A DNA stretch of 64,000 nucleotides from Beta vulgaris subsp. vulgaris (GCF_026745355.1 NC_079203.1:55600141-55664140), one strand, 5' to 3'; positions 1 through 12,284 are shown, numbered from the stretch's first letter. Notes: generated from the letters alone by a model not told the origin. Numbers and translations are program-made.

Positions 1-1035
1 ACCTACGTTCCTACCTCTTGATCTTTATCCTTCTTCCTATATGTTGTTTCTCGATCTTTATCCTTCTTCTGATATGTGTTTTTGCGACTATAGAAGATCT
101 TTGGAAGTGCTCCTCTCTCTTTGTCCTCCCCTCTTTCTTGGTTGTTATGTTTTTGTTTATAGCGTCAAATACAACATTATTCGCCTCTCTTTTCCTTTCC
201 TTCCTTCTCTCTTGTCCTTTAAGATTTTTTGAATTTTTACAAATTCTCTTGTGATATTTGTAGTTTGCTATTATTGAGTAGTAAAATATTTGTTTATCAC
301 GTATTTCCAAAAGGTGGTACATACAGAAGGTGTATTAAGTGCATTAGGCAAATCAATTAATAACGATTTGCAAAAACGGTTTTTTCCTCATAACTTTCAT
401 TTGCAAAAGAAATACATAAATAAGTTTATTTATTTCAAGTGAAATTCTAATAGTTAAGTTAACAACTTTGATTCAAAACTTGTTGGTAACTTGGAGCTTT
501 TGCGCGTGCCATTGGAGTGTTTTTAAAGCGAATCTACAATCTATTCTCGCAAGATATAGAGTATACTCCATTGCAGCACTCTGTTTATGAAAGTTAATGC
601 TAACAGTGGGTAGTTGCACATAGAAACAAGGATGTGAACATGATGTTTTAACTGCGTGCCTACGTGCGCGCCACTCCGAAATAGCGTACTTATTCGAATT
701 ACGTTTGTTTCAATTAACAAGATGATTGTAAAGTAATTATTCCAAATGGGTACTTGTTGTTTTGAGTGCATGGGGCAAAGCACAAAAGTAAGGTGTACAT
801 CCACAATTAATTGGTGGTTGTTTGAAGTGCAATTTAAAAATTAAATGTAACAATTATAGAGAGTTCTCTAAACTGACACTTATTGCTTCGTTGTATTATT
901 TCACATGTTTCTAAAGTGCTTTTGAATGGACCGTCAACCTACTCTCACAAAATTGATATAAGCTTCCATTGCATGATCCTATTTCTGACATCAAGGAGAA
1001 AAAAAAAGTATCACTCATAAGTTAAGTATATAGTA
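1..1035. other. Intergenic, no gene seen
   Basis: AT-rich spacer. Open frames here are short and look like chance. Near the left edge (about 20-85) a roughly 33-bp pyrimidine-rich unit is repeated twice in tandem. A short stretch around 305-355 resembles one around 1865-1915, so the two flanks of the LINE insertion share old repeated DNA. Nothing else recognised. Confidence 0.5.
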
Positions 1036-1490
1036 AGATTTGAGCGAACCTCTTGTTCTTCAACTGTCATTACAGCAATACAGTCTGGTGCAATGTTCTC
1101 AGATATTTGAATTTGCAGCCTCAAGGTAATGCTCATCATGAACTGGAGTTGGCTATCAGGAGAGCTCGTAGTACTAAGGATAGCAGTAAACTGTTTGTTA
1201 TGATGTATACAGAGAGTTTGTATTCCATCTGGTTACAGAGAAATGCGAATTTTTTAGAGATTCAGATGTGAATCCTAATCAACTTGCTAGAAGTATCATT
1301 TTTAGAGTTGCAGTTAGATGTAGTGAGAAGCAAAAACAAATGTTAGTGTTGTAAACAGCTACTGTGGCTTGTATGGTGGGCATTAAGAGTAGTCTGTTAC
1401 TCTAATGTTGTTGGTTGTACCCAATTTTTTTGGTTTTCAATAACAATTTTGAATTGCCAAAAAAAAAAAAAAAAAGATTTGAGCGAACCT
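1036..1490 (+). mobile_element. 5'-truncated LINE with target-site duplications
   Basis: The 16-bp sequence AGATTTGAGCGAACCT occurs at 1036-1051 and again at 1475-1490. Between the copies lie 423 bp that end in an A tract (about 1459-1474). The inserted DNA starts in the middle of an open frame (1053-1271) of the type found at the C-terminal end of plant LINE reverse transcriptases: a zinc-binding (zf-RVT-like) start LFFNCHYSNTVW followed by an alpha-helical stretch. This is the standard structure of a 5'-truncated L1-type insertion: missing 5' end, poly(A) tail, direct flanking duplication. It cannot move by itself. Because the duplications match perfectly, the insertion looks fairly young. 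Confidence 0.88.
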
Positions 1491-3800
1491 ATATAAGTAG
1501 ACTATAACGAAATAGAACGTGTTTACATAGTACGACTTCATCGCACCTGAGATGCAGCATGTCCATCAAGACTCGTATCAAATAGCGTTTATGTCGTCGG
1601 TGGAAATAAAAACAGGAAGTATTACTCTAATCACAAAGCGTTCATGTTTAGCAAGAATTTAGATAATTGAAAATATAGTAATGTTCAATACTTAATTTTA
1701 AAATTTGTTAGGTGCATTTTGTCACTGCATAGTGTAATTGCGGTACTCATAATTTGTCAGATGCATTTTAGATTTCAATACTCTACGCGTACAACACCCC
1801 AAAATAGTGTAATTTCGGTATTCATAATTTATTAGGTGTAATTAGTACGATAACATTTTTTACAATTGGTTTCAAATAGGTGGTAAGCACGTAATGTGTT
1901 TAAATTGCATTAGCAAACCACGAAGAGTATGTGCTTGTACTAAAACTGGTTACTTGTCCATATAACGTTGAAAAAAATGCATGGTATTGGTTGTTTAAAG
2001 AACAATTTGAACGTAATATCTAGCAATTTCCAATAATAATAAAATGTTGAACTGGTTAACATGGAGGCTTCCATCATGTCTTTGAAGCATTTGTCAATGG
2101 AGCCTTGGCTTATTAACGTAAGATGTTTATAATTTCCCATCGTAGCACCCTATTTCTAGTATATGATGTATTTGGCGTGACTTGGATTAAAAAAATCATC
2201 ATTTCAGTGAATGAAAGATGCTGGTAAATTCTTTGTGTAGAGAGTGCAAATCCACAAGGACTTAGAGACTTGAAATTTGGAAGACATTCCACTTTATAAT
2301 TCACATAGTCATGATTGAGAGAAGTAGGAAAAAGTAATTCACATAAGACCAAACAAAGAACAAAGATAATTTGAAATTTAAAGACATTCCTACTTTTAAA
2401 ATAAGTTGAATTCACCTAGACTATTCAGGTTCATTGTGAAAACTTAAGCAAATGTTGTTTTCTAACAAAGAAAGCATTGTACTCAACATGTACTTTAAAG
2501 GAAAAATAGTCTATTTGAAGCTTAAGATTACCAAAAACAATATTAAAAAGCAAAACCTTTCACGTGTAACTACATCGATGATATTTTCAAAATCTACAAA
2601 AGGAAAAAAATTAGACGTGTCCAACTCTACATTAAGATTACCAAAAACACTCAACATTGTATTGCTCCTCTAATCCTCTCCATTCTTCCCCTCCTTCAAA
2701 TGAATACTTCAATAAAAAAAAAATCATCTAATCTGTGGTGATGAGAGGATCCTTGACAATGATGATCTCAACCTTATCCTTCAAAAGGATTCCTCTTGCG
2801 ATCATATGACTGGTTCTCCCAAATCCTGTGTAATTTCAAAAAATCAAGATTGTTTGAGATGAAAGCATCAACACAAAAATATGTTTGAGTTCGAATTAGA
2901 GATTTTCAAGAAGAAAGAATCAACATTAGCTAGAATCCCTAGCCTTCTAAGCTTATGATGCAGGTATAAGCAGCAAAACAACTTTAAATCTAGCAACAGT
3001 AGATTAACTTGATCCCATTTGAATCACAATCACCTTTAGAAGATATACAAGCGAAATAGAACACCTCAAATATTTGTGTCCTTTTTTTTTTAATCATGGA
3101 CTCATTATTAATTAACCAATCTAGAATTAATCAAGGTCTAACTCTTAACCAACCTAATGCAGAATCAATTGAAGAATTGTTCTAAATATCTAACTATTGA
3201 TATTGGCTTACGTCCCAAGAATCATTTTATTAATCTAATACTCCCTAGTAGCATATCTTTTGCTAGTTAAGATGGACAAATAACATGATAGTTTATATAG
3301 GTACTGAAGACAACCAAATAGAGAAAGAAATATAATTGGGATAAGCATGACACTGAACAACAAAAGCTTAGAATCAAATGAGATTTTTCATTTGTTCTTC
3401 AATGACATGTTACAAACATTGAAGAAATAAGCTCTTCATTTTCTATCAATGCTTCAATGACAGGTTACAAAGATTTTGAAAGAAATGGAAGAGGGTGGTA
3501 GCGGGGAGGTTGTGGTGTTGGTTCTGATGGTGGTTTTAACATAGTGGTGGCGTGGTGGTGGTGGCGGCAAGGTGATTGTGACGGGTCTTTTCCAATTTAA
3601 TAATTATTGTAGTTTTTCTAATAAGTTGTGTTTAGTTATTAAGATACAAGGTCAAAAATCTCCTCTGTGCACTTGACTCTTTATTTCTCCTTTTGTTATT
3701 CTGACCTCCTTTCTTGTTCAACCTCTAACATCTTTTATCTTCTCCATCACACTCAACCACTCTTCTTTCTACCATCTCCCTCTCTTCCCTCCCCTCCCCC
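1491..3800. other. Intergenic with a short tandem duplication
   Basis: No gene recognised. At about 1729-1850 a unit of roughly 75 bp, starting TAGTGTAATT and containing CATAATTT, occurs twice, with a partial copy before it (about 1700). From 2440 to 3800 I see only AT-rich DNA, a short GGTGGT-rich patch (about 3495-3570) and a pyrimidine-rich patch (about 3720-3800). Confidence 0.45.
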
Positions 3801-4385
3801 ACTCATAGACTAAGTGAATAGTAAGATTTCAACGATGCCATATAATTAAACTAATAAGATGAAAGAGAAAGTAATTAATAAGGCTAGATCCCCTTCTATA
3901 TACTCTTATCATATTAGAGAGTCCCCTCTTACTCTCATCGTATTAGAAAGTCCCCTCTTACCCTCATATATACCCTCATTATATTAGTAAGGCTAATTCC
4001 TTCTTCAAATGAAAAAGTTTCCTTCTACATGGTCTCTCCATCCTCTTGCTTTTTTTCCCTCCTTGTCGAGGCTCCCTCCTTTCCTTTGCCCTATTTTCAA
4101 TCATAAGCTAAGTAATTAGTAAGATTTCAATAAGTCCATATAATTACACTAAAATGGAAAGAAAAAGTATATAGTAAGACCGATTCCCCACTGATATCCT
4201 ATTCATATGAGAATGACTTGTCCTACTAAAACTCTCCATCCTCTCGCTCTCTCCTCCTCTCACCTCTCACCTTTATCCTTTTATCACTCATAAGTAGATA
4301 TTATTATTAAAGTGAGCCCATATAATTGGACTACAATGAAAGACAGTATTTAGTAAGATTAATTCTCCTATAGTACCCCTTGCAA
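3801..4385. repeat. Three related units of a dispersed repeat
   Basis: Three similar segments begin near 3801, 4108 and 4287. Each runs: ACTCATAAG-like start, then (T)AGTAAGATTT, then CCATATAATT followed by an ACTA(CA)AATGAAAG-like stretch, then AGTAAG and a CCCC or CTCCT pyrimidine block. Spacing is about 300 and 180 bp. A fourth copy lies near 1014-1515 and is split by the LINE insertion. Function unknown; probably a decayed transposon family. Confidence 0.6.
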
Positions 4386-4397
4386 GAGCTTGTTCAC

Positions 4398-5221
4398 TCA
4401 AGCTAAGACGTCTAAGTTTGTCCAAACCATTTTGAAGTGCTTAGTCTCGGAACAGTACAACATTTCCCCAAATATTTCAGTAACCATCTAAAAGTAAAGT
4501 TAATAAGTCATCATGAAAAGATATAGACAAAAAGGTGTAGGAGACATAATTAAAATGTAAAAAGTTTACTCAAAAGCTACCTTAGCAACTTTAGCTTGAA
4601 GGTCAGAAGTAAGGTGGTCTTCCAAAGTTATTAATAATGGATAATGAGATGTTGCAAAAGCATGTTCTTTGATAGAATTCAAGCATTTGAGGATTGATAC
4701 CGGAGCTGTTAAGGTCCTAAAAGTATAGACAAAGTTCAAAAGGTAAGCGCTAAGAAGGTTTAAAGACGTATTTACTCTGCTTCCTTTAACCACCAACACA
4801 TGAAAACAAATATCACTATATCAGTATAGTTTAAAGAGGTATTTCCTCTGCTTCTATTTAACACCAAAAACACATGGAAACATTGATAGTCAAAGTTTTG
4901 TGCTGCCAAGCGCGATAACAAAGTGTAGCAATTGAAAAAGATACCGAAGGAAAAGTAAGTTAGGTGTTAAACAATAAACCATCATAAATATTAAATTTAG
5001 AGAAAGAACACAAGTCTACAACCTTCCATGAAGAACATTAACATCATCTTCGATGAATTAGGCCATATATCAAGTTCAATCACCTTGACTCCTCTATGCA
5101 ACGCCTTGACGATTATTGGTACATCACTGCAGTCGCTACTTAGTTGAATCCCCGTTAAATAAGAACTGTGACCTGTAAATATGAAATAATGTTGCATTGG
5201 AGCAGTCATATCATTCTAAAC
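4398..5221 (-). pseudogene. Phosphoinositide-specific phospholipase C fragment (broken)
   Basis: Three consecutive exon pieces of a plant PI-PLC catalytic X domain can be read on the minus strand: 5221-5023, 4716-4581 and 4487-4398, with AG acceptors and GT donors at the joins. Recognisable blocks are [35 protein letters not shown], then [25 protein letters not shown] and [16 protein letters not shown], then MVTEIFGEMLYC. The histidine of FTGH and the ELD and LEDHL segments belong to the conserved X-domain core. It is broken. The first piece opens with an in-frame stop just before NDMTAP. One base is missing just after PNSS, so the DDVNVLHGR segment is in another frame. The third piece loses similarity after about 19 residues and stops. 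No EF-hand, Y domain or C2 domain was found nearby. This is a non-functional relic of a gene that cleaves PtdIns(4,5)P2 at the plasma membrane. Confidence 0.85.
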
Positions 5222-5959
5222 CTGCGAATAGCATATGCACTATGTCAAGAGCAGAAGATAAATTGTTCCCACGTTAAAATTCATGCATTATGTGGCAATT
5301 AAGAAATAGAAACACAGTCAAGTTACAAGTTTCCAGATTTTTGCATCTTAGTTGCCAGGATATGAGAGCATTGCTAATAGTAGTAACCAGCACAAAAACG
5401 GTCTGATACATGTAACACAATAAACGCAAATATTGCTTTGATGCTACCTTCTTTCCCGGATGAGATATAACATTTAGTTAGCGCAAAAAAGTAAGAAAAT
5501 GTTAACTTTGAGGAAAGACAACTGAGAATATTACCTTAGTTCAGAGAGAGAAAGAAGAACATTCTACGTAAACTACCATAATCTCTTAACTCATAAAGGT
5601 AGACAATAATAATCACTTCAAAAGGAAATAACAATTTCCTTTTAAATGCACAACTTCTTCAATAAGAGTATAAGACATAATTGCGTGTAGCACAACAAAT
5701 ATGGAGTAGTAGAGTATTAGGGAAAAAGAAGTAATTAAAGAGTGCAAATTCGTGCAGTTGAGAAAATTGACAGCACAGTTAATTACTGTAAGGTATACTT
5801 CAACAGGATGTCGATGTATATCTGTAAGCTATATCAATTGCCTAACTAAATCCACTTATTTCAATGCTTTAAAAGAAGTCATTGGATTCAACTAACATCT
5901 AGGGACTTCAATACAAAATAACATGATCTATTCTAAATTTAAAAGGCACAAAAACTAAC

Positions 5960-7032
5960 ATATCTTTTAGAGAATCCCAAGTCAATGAGTGATTGTAACT
6001 CCAAGCTCTTAGCAAGCTGATGACCAGCTGTTACAACCCTGTTGCATCATACATAATTAAACTTGAATTATTAACTCACACAAGAATTGAAGGGAACTCA
6101 TAATTTTAATACAGAACATATATATTATCTCTTTCCTTATAAAAAAAAGCATCTGAACTATTCAGATTCAGGACAGACAATTGGTTTCAAAATCCATAAA
6201 CATGTGTAGGGGCACGCACAATGCTCTACTGTTTGTAAACCTTCGGATAAAAGCTGACAAGGGATGGAACATGTCTTGCATTTCTAAGCATATTGGACTG
6301 TTAGACTCATTAATTTCCTTTAATTAAATATCAATAAACTCACATATTACTGTTTGTTTGTAGATCTTGTGAAGAAACTCCTTCAGATCCAACGTCAGCA
6401 AGCGTGCTTTGACATTTCTGTGCTACCTGAAGCAGCTGGTTTAGCTGCCAATATGTAAATACCTTCTTCAGTATAGGAGGCCAGAGATACTGCAACAATA
6501 TACTTGCTAAAGATATTATTTCGCAGTGAAATAAAAAAAAGCATTCACCATAGAATATAAGATATAAGAAATAGTTAAGAAAATTACTAACTCCCTCCAT
6601 CAGTGTATGATTTCACACTTTTTTTGTACAACAATAGAGTTCATATCGGAGCATCTCAAACAGAAAAGTGTGAAGATTATTCTTGGAGAAAAGATGACAA
6701 AGGAAACCATGACTTCTCTAATGGAGGGCAATTACAAAAGCATGTGTCAGGTGTTTTAATTACAAGGGGATACAGGCATACAGTAGCTAATAACCTAGAG
6801 CTATACCTATATGATTCAGCTGCTACTACATAGTATATGATTCAGCTTTAAGTATGCATACGTTATGTTATAGTTACATGACAATACAAATGAATATACA
6901 TTGCATCAAATCTTTCAGTTAAGAATAACACATCAAAAATGGTACTCACAGAAGCCCAATGCAGACGCAAAGAAGACGCGTAAGCAACAAAACTGGCCAC
7001 GATTCTCGGATACATGTGGTGACAGCAATTGC
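5960..7032 (-). other. Chain of exon-like pieces from an unrecognised gene
   Basis: Three pieces with good splice borders join in one frame on the minus strand: 7032-6950 (preceded by TGCAG, followed by GTGAGT), 6489-6344 (preceded by TTGCAG, followed by GTGAGT) and 6038-5960 (preceded by CAACAG, followed by GTTAGT). The joined frame includes RIVASFVAYASSLRLHW, YLWPPILKK, VAQKCQSTLADVGSEG and NMVVTAGHQLAKSLEL. The peptide is mixed in composition and looks like real protein, but I cannot name the family. No convincing start codon is joined to it; an ATG-GAT-GAC-GAT-AAG followed by GTAATT near 8102-8088 could be an upstream first exon but is only a guess. Downstream, the next exon-like piece is the broken PLC fragment. 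It may be a second captured or decayed gene fragment, or part of a real gene. Confidence 0.4.
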
Positions 7033-10000
7033 CTGCATATAAAGGGCATACAAACTTTAATATATATATAATAGTAACTGTCACTTGACTCCGACTCTTT
7101 GCAGCTTCGAAATAGCTAAGGTCTTGACTATAATACTATCTCCTATACAATTGTTCCCAGCAGACTTCTCGATATCCAAGATGAAATGATGATAATTAGT
7201 TCTTATAATTCTATCTTAAATCTTAATATACTCTTTAAAAATATGGAGATGCTTCCGTGAAAGTAATTTTTGAACTTCCTTTTTTGATTCTTCAAGATGA
7301 ATTTCCTTTTTTGATAATCACCCATCTTATTATAAAACTTCTAACAATTCTACCAGAATTTTAAAACAAAAAAAGTAAATGAATTAATATATTCTGCAAC
7401 TAAAGATAATGCAACTAATTAACTTGCACGTTTTACACCGGTTAGGACTCTAATAGCAAATCAAGAAAGAACCCTGGATCTACCTTTCGTCACCCATAAC
7501 ACTATAAAAGAAATAGTGTGGCTAATTCCCACTTTTAAAAGGTCTAAGATGAACAAAATAAGACAATTTTATACGTTTTGTGGTTAAAATAAAATACTCA
7601 ACACACAAGTAGTATATGATTGAAGCTCTTTCTTTGTTGCAGATCTACCTTATTCTACTCTTAACCCAATTTACATCATACAAGTAAAATTTTGAAGAGA
7701 GAAATTAGTATTGATTTTTGAAGGTCTTTTACTCACAACTTCGTAAAAAGAAAACCCAGCAAAATCAGTATTTACCCAGGCCTTTTTTTTTCTTTGCGAT
7801 TGTTAAATTTTTACCTCAATTTTCATTCCGCAATTGTATCGTTTGATTGTGTTATTGGGTAACTTTTAATTTTACGTATAATTTTATGTTTTGATGTGGA
7901 TCTGTTTATTATTATTATCTTGTTTCCTTCGATGCTATGTTGTTGATTAGCTATCAAAAAACTCATAAATTGATGTCGAATTGAGCATTAAAAAGGTAAA
8001 ATAAGAATAATTTTGGCGGCCTAGATCTAAACACAAACGATACAGTAAAATAAGAAAAGAGGAAGAGAGAGAAGAAGAAGAATTACCTTATCGTCATCCA
8101 TGGAAGCTGGGCGAAGAACAGGAGAGAGAAAAGGCAACGACTAACCCAAAGGCTTTTCCTTTTCTCTGCTTTTATAATAGAAGAACTATCATATTCACTT
8201 AAAGCATAGAAAAGGGAATTTCTCGACAAATTGCAAAATAAAAAAAATACTAAATCAGACCTAACTCTAAATTCAAAATCAAACAACAAAGCAATTTGAA
8301 ACCATAGAAGAATCGATGAAACCAACATACACAAATCCTACGAGGAGATTCAAGAAAACATACGAGAGAAAAAGCGGATGCGATGAGATTCATATTACCC
8401 TAAACGGCTAAACCAAAGCAAAACACAAATTAGAAAAAGCAAAGTTAGAGGGAAAAAACAAGGATCTGAAGAATACAAAAAGAACATATGATTTGAGAAG
8501 CCAAAAACCCAATTATATGAAAGAAATCTAAGTATCTAACCTGGTGTGGACGATGTGATTTTCATTTGGGCGCGAACAATTGTAAGAAAATGATTGTTCG
8601 AGAGTTGATGGATGATGGATTGATAGCAAGGTAGTCAAACCCTAAGTTATCGCCGGATTTTATAGTCGGGGTGTCATTCTCACCGTATTCTTCATCGTCT
8701 TCGCCTGAGAGGGATCAAAGCGACCAAAGAAGATGGCGAAGTAGAGGAATCGCCATTGGTGGAAGCGGAGTGCAGGTCTAGGGTTTCAGTTTCGAAGAGG
8801 AAAGGGGATGGATGGTAAGAGAGACAAGAATATTTTAGGCATTACCCCAAGACCACACCATTAATAACATTAAACACCAAAAACGGTGAAGATCCGCAAA
8901 TTTCAGAAAACCCATCTGTGTTAATCGATGAAAATTAACAGCGAAGTACCACCGTAAGAACTCAACATATTCCATATCAAATCGTAACATATCCCAAAAA
9001 CTAACTATCAATAAAACAAAATAGTTGACAAAATATAATACCAACAGAGATAAGTATGAAAGTGAGATTGAAAGAAAGAAACATTCAGTGTTCTGGACAA
9101 GACATGCTATGAAAGCAAGTTTATCGAAAGTGAGGCATTCAACACATTGATATTCTTGTAGATATAGAAATAAAGTATAGGTTACCAAATACATATAATC
9201 TAATTGGAGAAGCTAGAGTCAGGTTAGAGGAGACTCATCCATAATTATGTGCCTTTGTATTGAAGGACATTTCACTAATCTGTGAAAGCTTAATTTCTGT
9301 GTTTACCCACCAAAAACGTATTTAAATAAATGAAAAATTGTTTAATACATATGGTTAGATACTATCATATTATCTATTGTTTTGAAGTCTTCAAATTTTT
9401 CCGTGCTCCAGGATTAAACTCTAACCCATACCAATATCAATGCCTTTATCCAGTGACATAAGAATATAATACAGCCCACAATGCCGGATTCCGGCCAAGA
9501 AAGTCAATTCTCCAACTTAAAAAGCCAAGATTATAAGATCTAAAGAGAAAAACAAATGATAAGAAGATAAAAGAAGGAATAACATAATAAGCATAACACC
9601 TTTTTAAATGAATGAGTATAACTAATTTAAATTCAAAACGACCAATTGATTTGATAGTGGTTATGACCAAACCCAAAGAATTGTAATTCATGCTTTACAC
9701 AAGTGTATGATTTTACCTCATATCAACTAAAAATGGAGAGTTAATAATCAACACCATATATTATGTGATATTCATGAGGTGCATTATCCTTAGACCCTAA
9801 TCCATGAATATAATAGGCTAACCTGCAAGAATGAATGCCATCAAACTTGATGATATGACATAAGATAACATAGAGCCTATCCCAATGCTAACTGAAAAGG
9901 AACATCATGATGGGCTAACTCTAATAAGACAATTTTCTACAAGCTACCGTAAGCCAGTCTTTGAATATGAGTATTCCTGTCTGCATGTATTTGCTCATGC

Positions 10001-11570
10001 ATCTAAGAGGGTTTGTCTTTGGTGCATCTATGATGCCTGTAAGTGTAATATACATTGTGCTTATTATAGGTTTCTTTGCTACAACATATGGGTTGTAGAC
10101 TACCTCATTGCACAAAGATTAAAACATTGCACTGTTTCATACTAACAATAAAAATAAGATCTGTAACAAAAAGAAAAATGCTTACGTCTTTCACTGCGAG
10201 TAAATTTCAGCAGACGGGAGCTTGCATAGGGTTCTCACACTCTTCGCTAAATGATGTGAAAGCCATGTCCCCAGTTTCATCCAAGACATCTTGCTTGAAT
10301 GTTACCCTATTTACGAGATAGCATAAGTAAGAGAAGAATGGACTATAGACCTAATTTAGATCCATGTATAAGATGAGATTATAACCATGTCATGATCCTC
10401 CTTTTAGTAAACTATAAAAATAGGTCTGAGAAGAAAGTGATGACACATAAAGCTTGCAAGTTTTCAGAGGCAAGGTATCAATGACCTCCTAATACACATG
10501 GACACCTACTGAGATAGCGGCAAAATTAAAGAAAGAACACCTTAACAGGTGATAGCATCAGTAAACCTTTGGCTAACTCAGCTACTATACTTGATGTCAA
10601 CGTGCAACCAGTTGCATGAATATTATGGGTATTAATGTGTGTGAATTCAACTCATACAAACTTCTCATGTACTAATTTAAAAAAGGAAAAAAAGGCAAAG
10701 TTATACAACCTGTCTGAAAACACTTAAACAGGAAAGAAACAATGGCAAAATGGTGCTTAATAAACAGAACCAAAGAGCGCCTCAATTTCTATAAACCAAA
10801 GGGCACATAAGATTGTTTTCACATATACAAAACAATTACTGTAGATCACCTGATAAGTTTTCCATCTTTAGTAGTATACAGAAGAAAATCTCTGGACACT
10901 TTTTTTTCTTTTAAAAAACCTGATTATCACGTTAAACAAGAACAAACAAAAGCAACCAAAACAAAATCATCTTAAAATCGCCAACAAAAAGCTAATCTTA
11001 CCCAGATCTATGAGTATCCATGAGAATTCATGTAATTTCTTCAAAGGCAAACTATACATTCCAGTTGAGAAATGCTTCCTTTACCCGCCAGAACAAACCC
11101 TATGAAATCGCAAATAAATATAACAGAAATTAAAATTTATCAACGAAAACTGAAATTCATCAAAATTATGGTTTCATTTCTGAAAATATCGAAGAAATTA
11201 AAGATTAAAATAGAGAAAACTACCACGCTTTGAGAAAAACGTTGGATTTGTGTGCCGTCTGTGAGTAGAGGTTTGGAAGCTGCAGCAAAATAGAACACGG
11301 GATTTTTTTTCTTAATCTACAGGGGAGTTCGGAAGAGAAGAGTGGATTAGAAAATCTAATTAGCTTTTTTCCCAAATTTATAGATTTATAGATTTATAGA
11401 TTCAACATCAACACCAAACCCTGAAAAAAAAAATCGAATTCAATGAAATATATTACTTACAATTCAAAATACACTCTAAAACTTGTTATCTTCCTCATTA
11501 TCTCCTCCGCCTTGACCGCGAACAATTGAGAGGAGCTATTAACTGACTGACGAATTTGGAATCGGAATTG
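7033..11570. other. Long stretch without an assignable gene
   Basis: No complete gene can be built. On the minus strand a GAAACCCTAGACC telobox-like site (about 8774-8786) followed by pyrimidine-rich DNA resembles a plant promoter or 5' leader. Two short protein-like pieces lie on the minus strand: one in 10190-10315 reading KQDVLDETGDMAFTSFSEE and ending in a stop, and one in about 9955-10045 reading IIDAPKTNPLRCMSKYMQ. Neither could be linked to a named family. The open frame at 8835-9194 is rejected as chance. From 11370 a TTTATAGA unit is repeated three times. Confidence 0.35.
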
Positions 11571-11573
11571 GAA

Positions 11574-11862
11574 GATGATTCTCATTGGTGATTTTTCTGG
11601 GCGATCTTCTCAAGCGTTGATTTGGCCTTCGATTTCTGCGTGCAAAACCATAGCCAAAACCCTAAATTTTCTAGATCTAGAAAATCGCGAAACACAACAA
11701 AATATGATAAATTCAAGGAGAGAGAAATCGTGTTCACGAATTCTGACCTCACGAATTCAGAATCAGAAGTAGAAGAAGAAGAGTCGCATTGATGATCTTC
11801 TCTGGCGTTGATTCATCCTTGGATTCTCCGTGTTTTGCCATAGCTAAAACCCTAACTTTTGT
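11574..11862. repeat. Imperfect direct duplication with telobox motifs
   Basis: Segments at about 11574-11672 and 11788-11862 are imperfect copies. Both begin GATGAT..TTCT, contain GCGTTGATT and GGATTCTCCGTG/CGATTTCTGCGTG, and end CCATAGC(C/T)AAAACCCTAA. AAACCCTA is the telobox seen in promoters of plant translation-related genes. It may be a duplicated promoter or leader piece; no coding role seen. Confidence 0.5.
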
Positions 11863-12178
11863 AAACCTGGAGGAAAATATGAGGGAGAAGACAGAGAGAT
11901 ACGAGGAATAAGGGAGAAGGAACAAAAACTAATCGTGCGGTTTAGATGTTGCAACGATGGAAGGCTCAGATTTTCCCATTCTTATGAACAGTGAATTTCG
12001 CTTGTTTGTGACTCAGAACACTGTAGAAATGAATAGTTCCCATCTTCCAACTTTTTAAGGGTGTAAGATACGATCCATATAATTATGTTTTTCTAACCGT
12101 AAAAATCACAAAACATGGTAAAAGACAGTATGTAAATATGCAAAAGTCAAATCGTATCGTCGATATTGAAACATAGTT

Positions 12179-12248
12179 ACATAGGTAGGATTATCAGTTT
12201 TCTTTCTGGCTAAAAAAAAAAAAAAAAAAAAACATAGGTAGGATTATC
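12179..12248 (+). mobile_element. 36-bp retroposon remnant with 17-bp target duplication
   Basis: ACATAGGTAGGATTATC occurs at 12179-12195 and exactly again at 12232-12248. The 36 bp between them consist of AGTTTTCTTTCTGGCT followed by about 20 A. A poly(A) tail plus a perfect target-site duplication is the signature of target-primed reverse transcription, so this is an extremely 5'-truncated LINE- or SINE-type insertion that kept only 16 bp of body. It sits about 30 bp upstream of the TATA-like box of the next gene. Confidence 0.8.
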
Positions 12249-12277
12249 CAACCCAAATTCCCAACCCAAAAAAGGCC

Positions 12278-12284
12278 TATATTA
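12278..12284 (+). promoter_or_regulatory. TATA-like box of the PSRP4 gene
   Basis: TATATTA lies about 65-70 bp before the start codon at 12349, and an ACGT core (TACGTCAC, about 12288-12295) follows it. Position fits a short 5' leader of roughly 30-40 nt. Inferred from motif and spacing only. Confidence 0.45.

Noticed and set aside
8835..9194. 119-codon open frame on the minus strand
   Set aside because: Very rich in Phe, Leu, Tyr and Val as expected from AT-rich DNA read by chance; no motif, no splice context, no start context.
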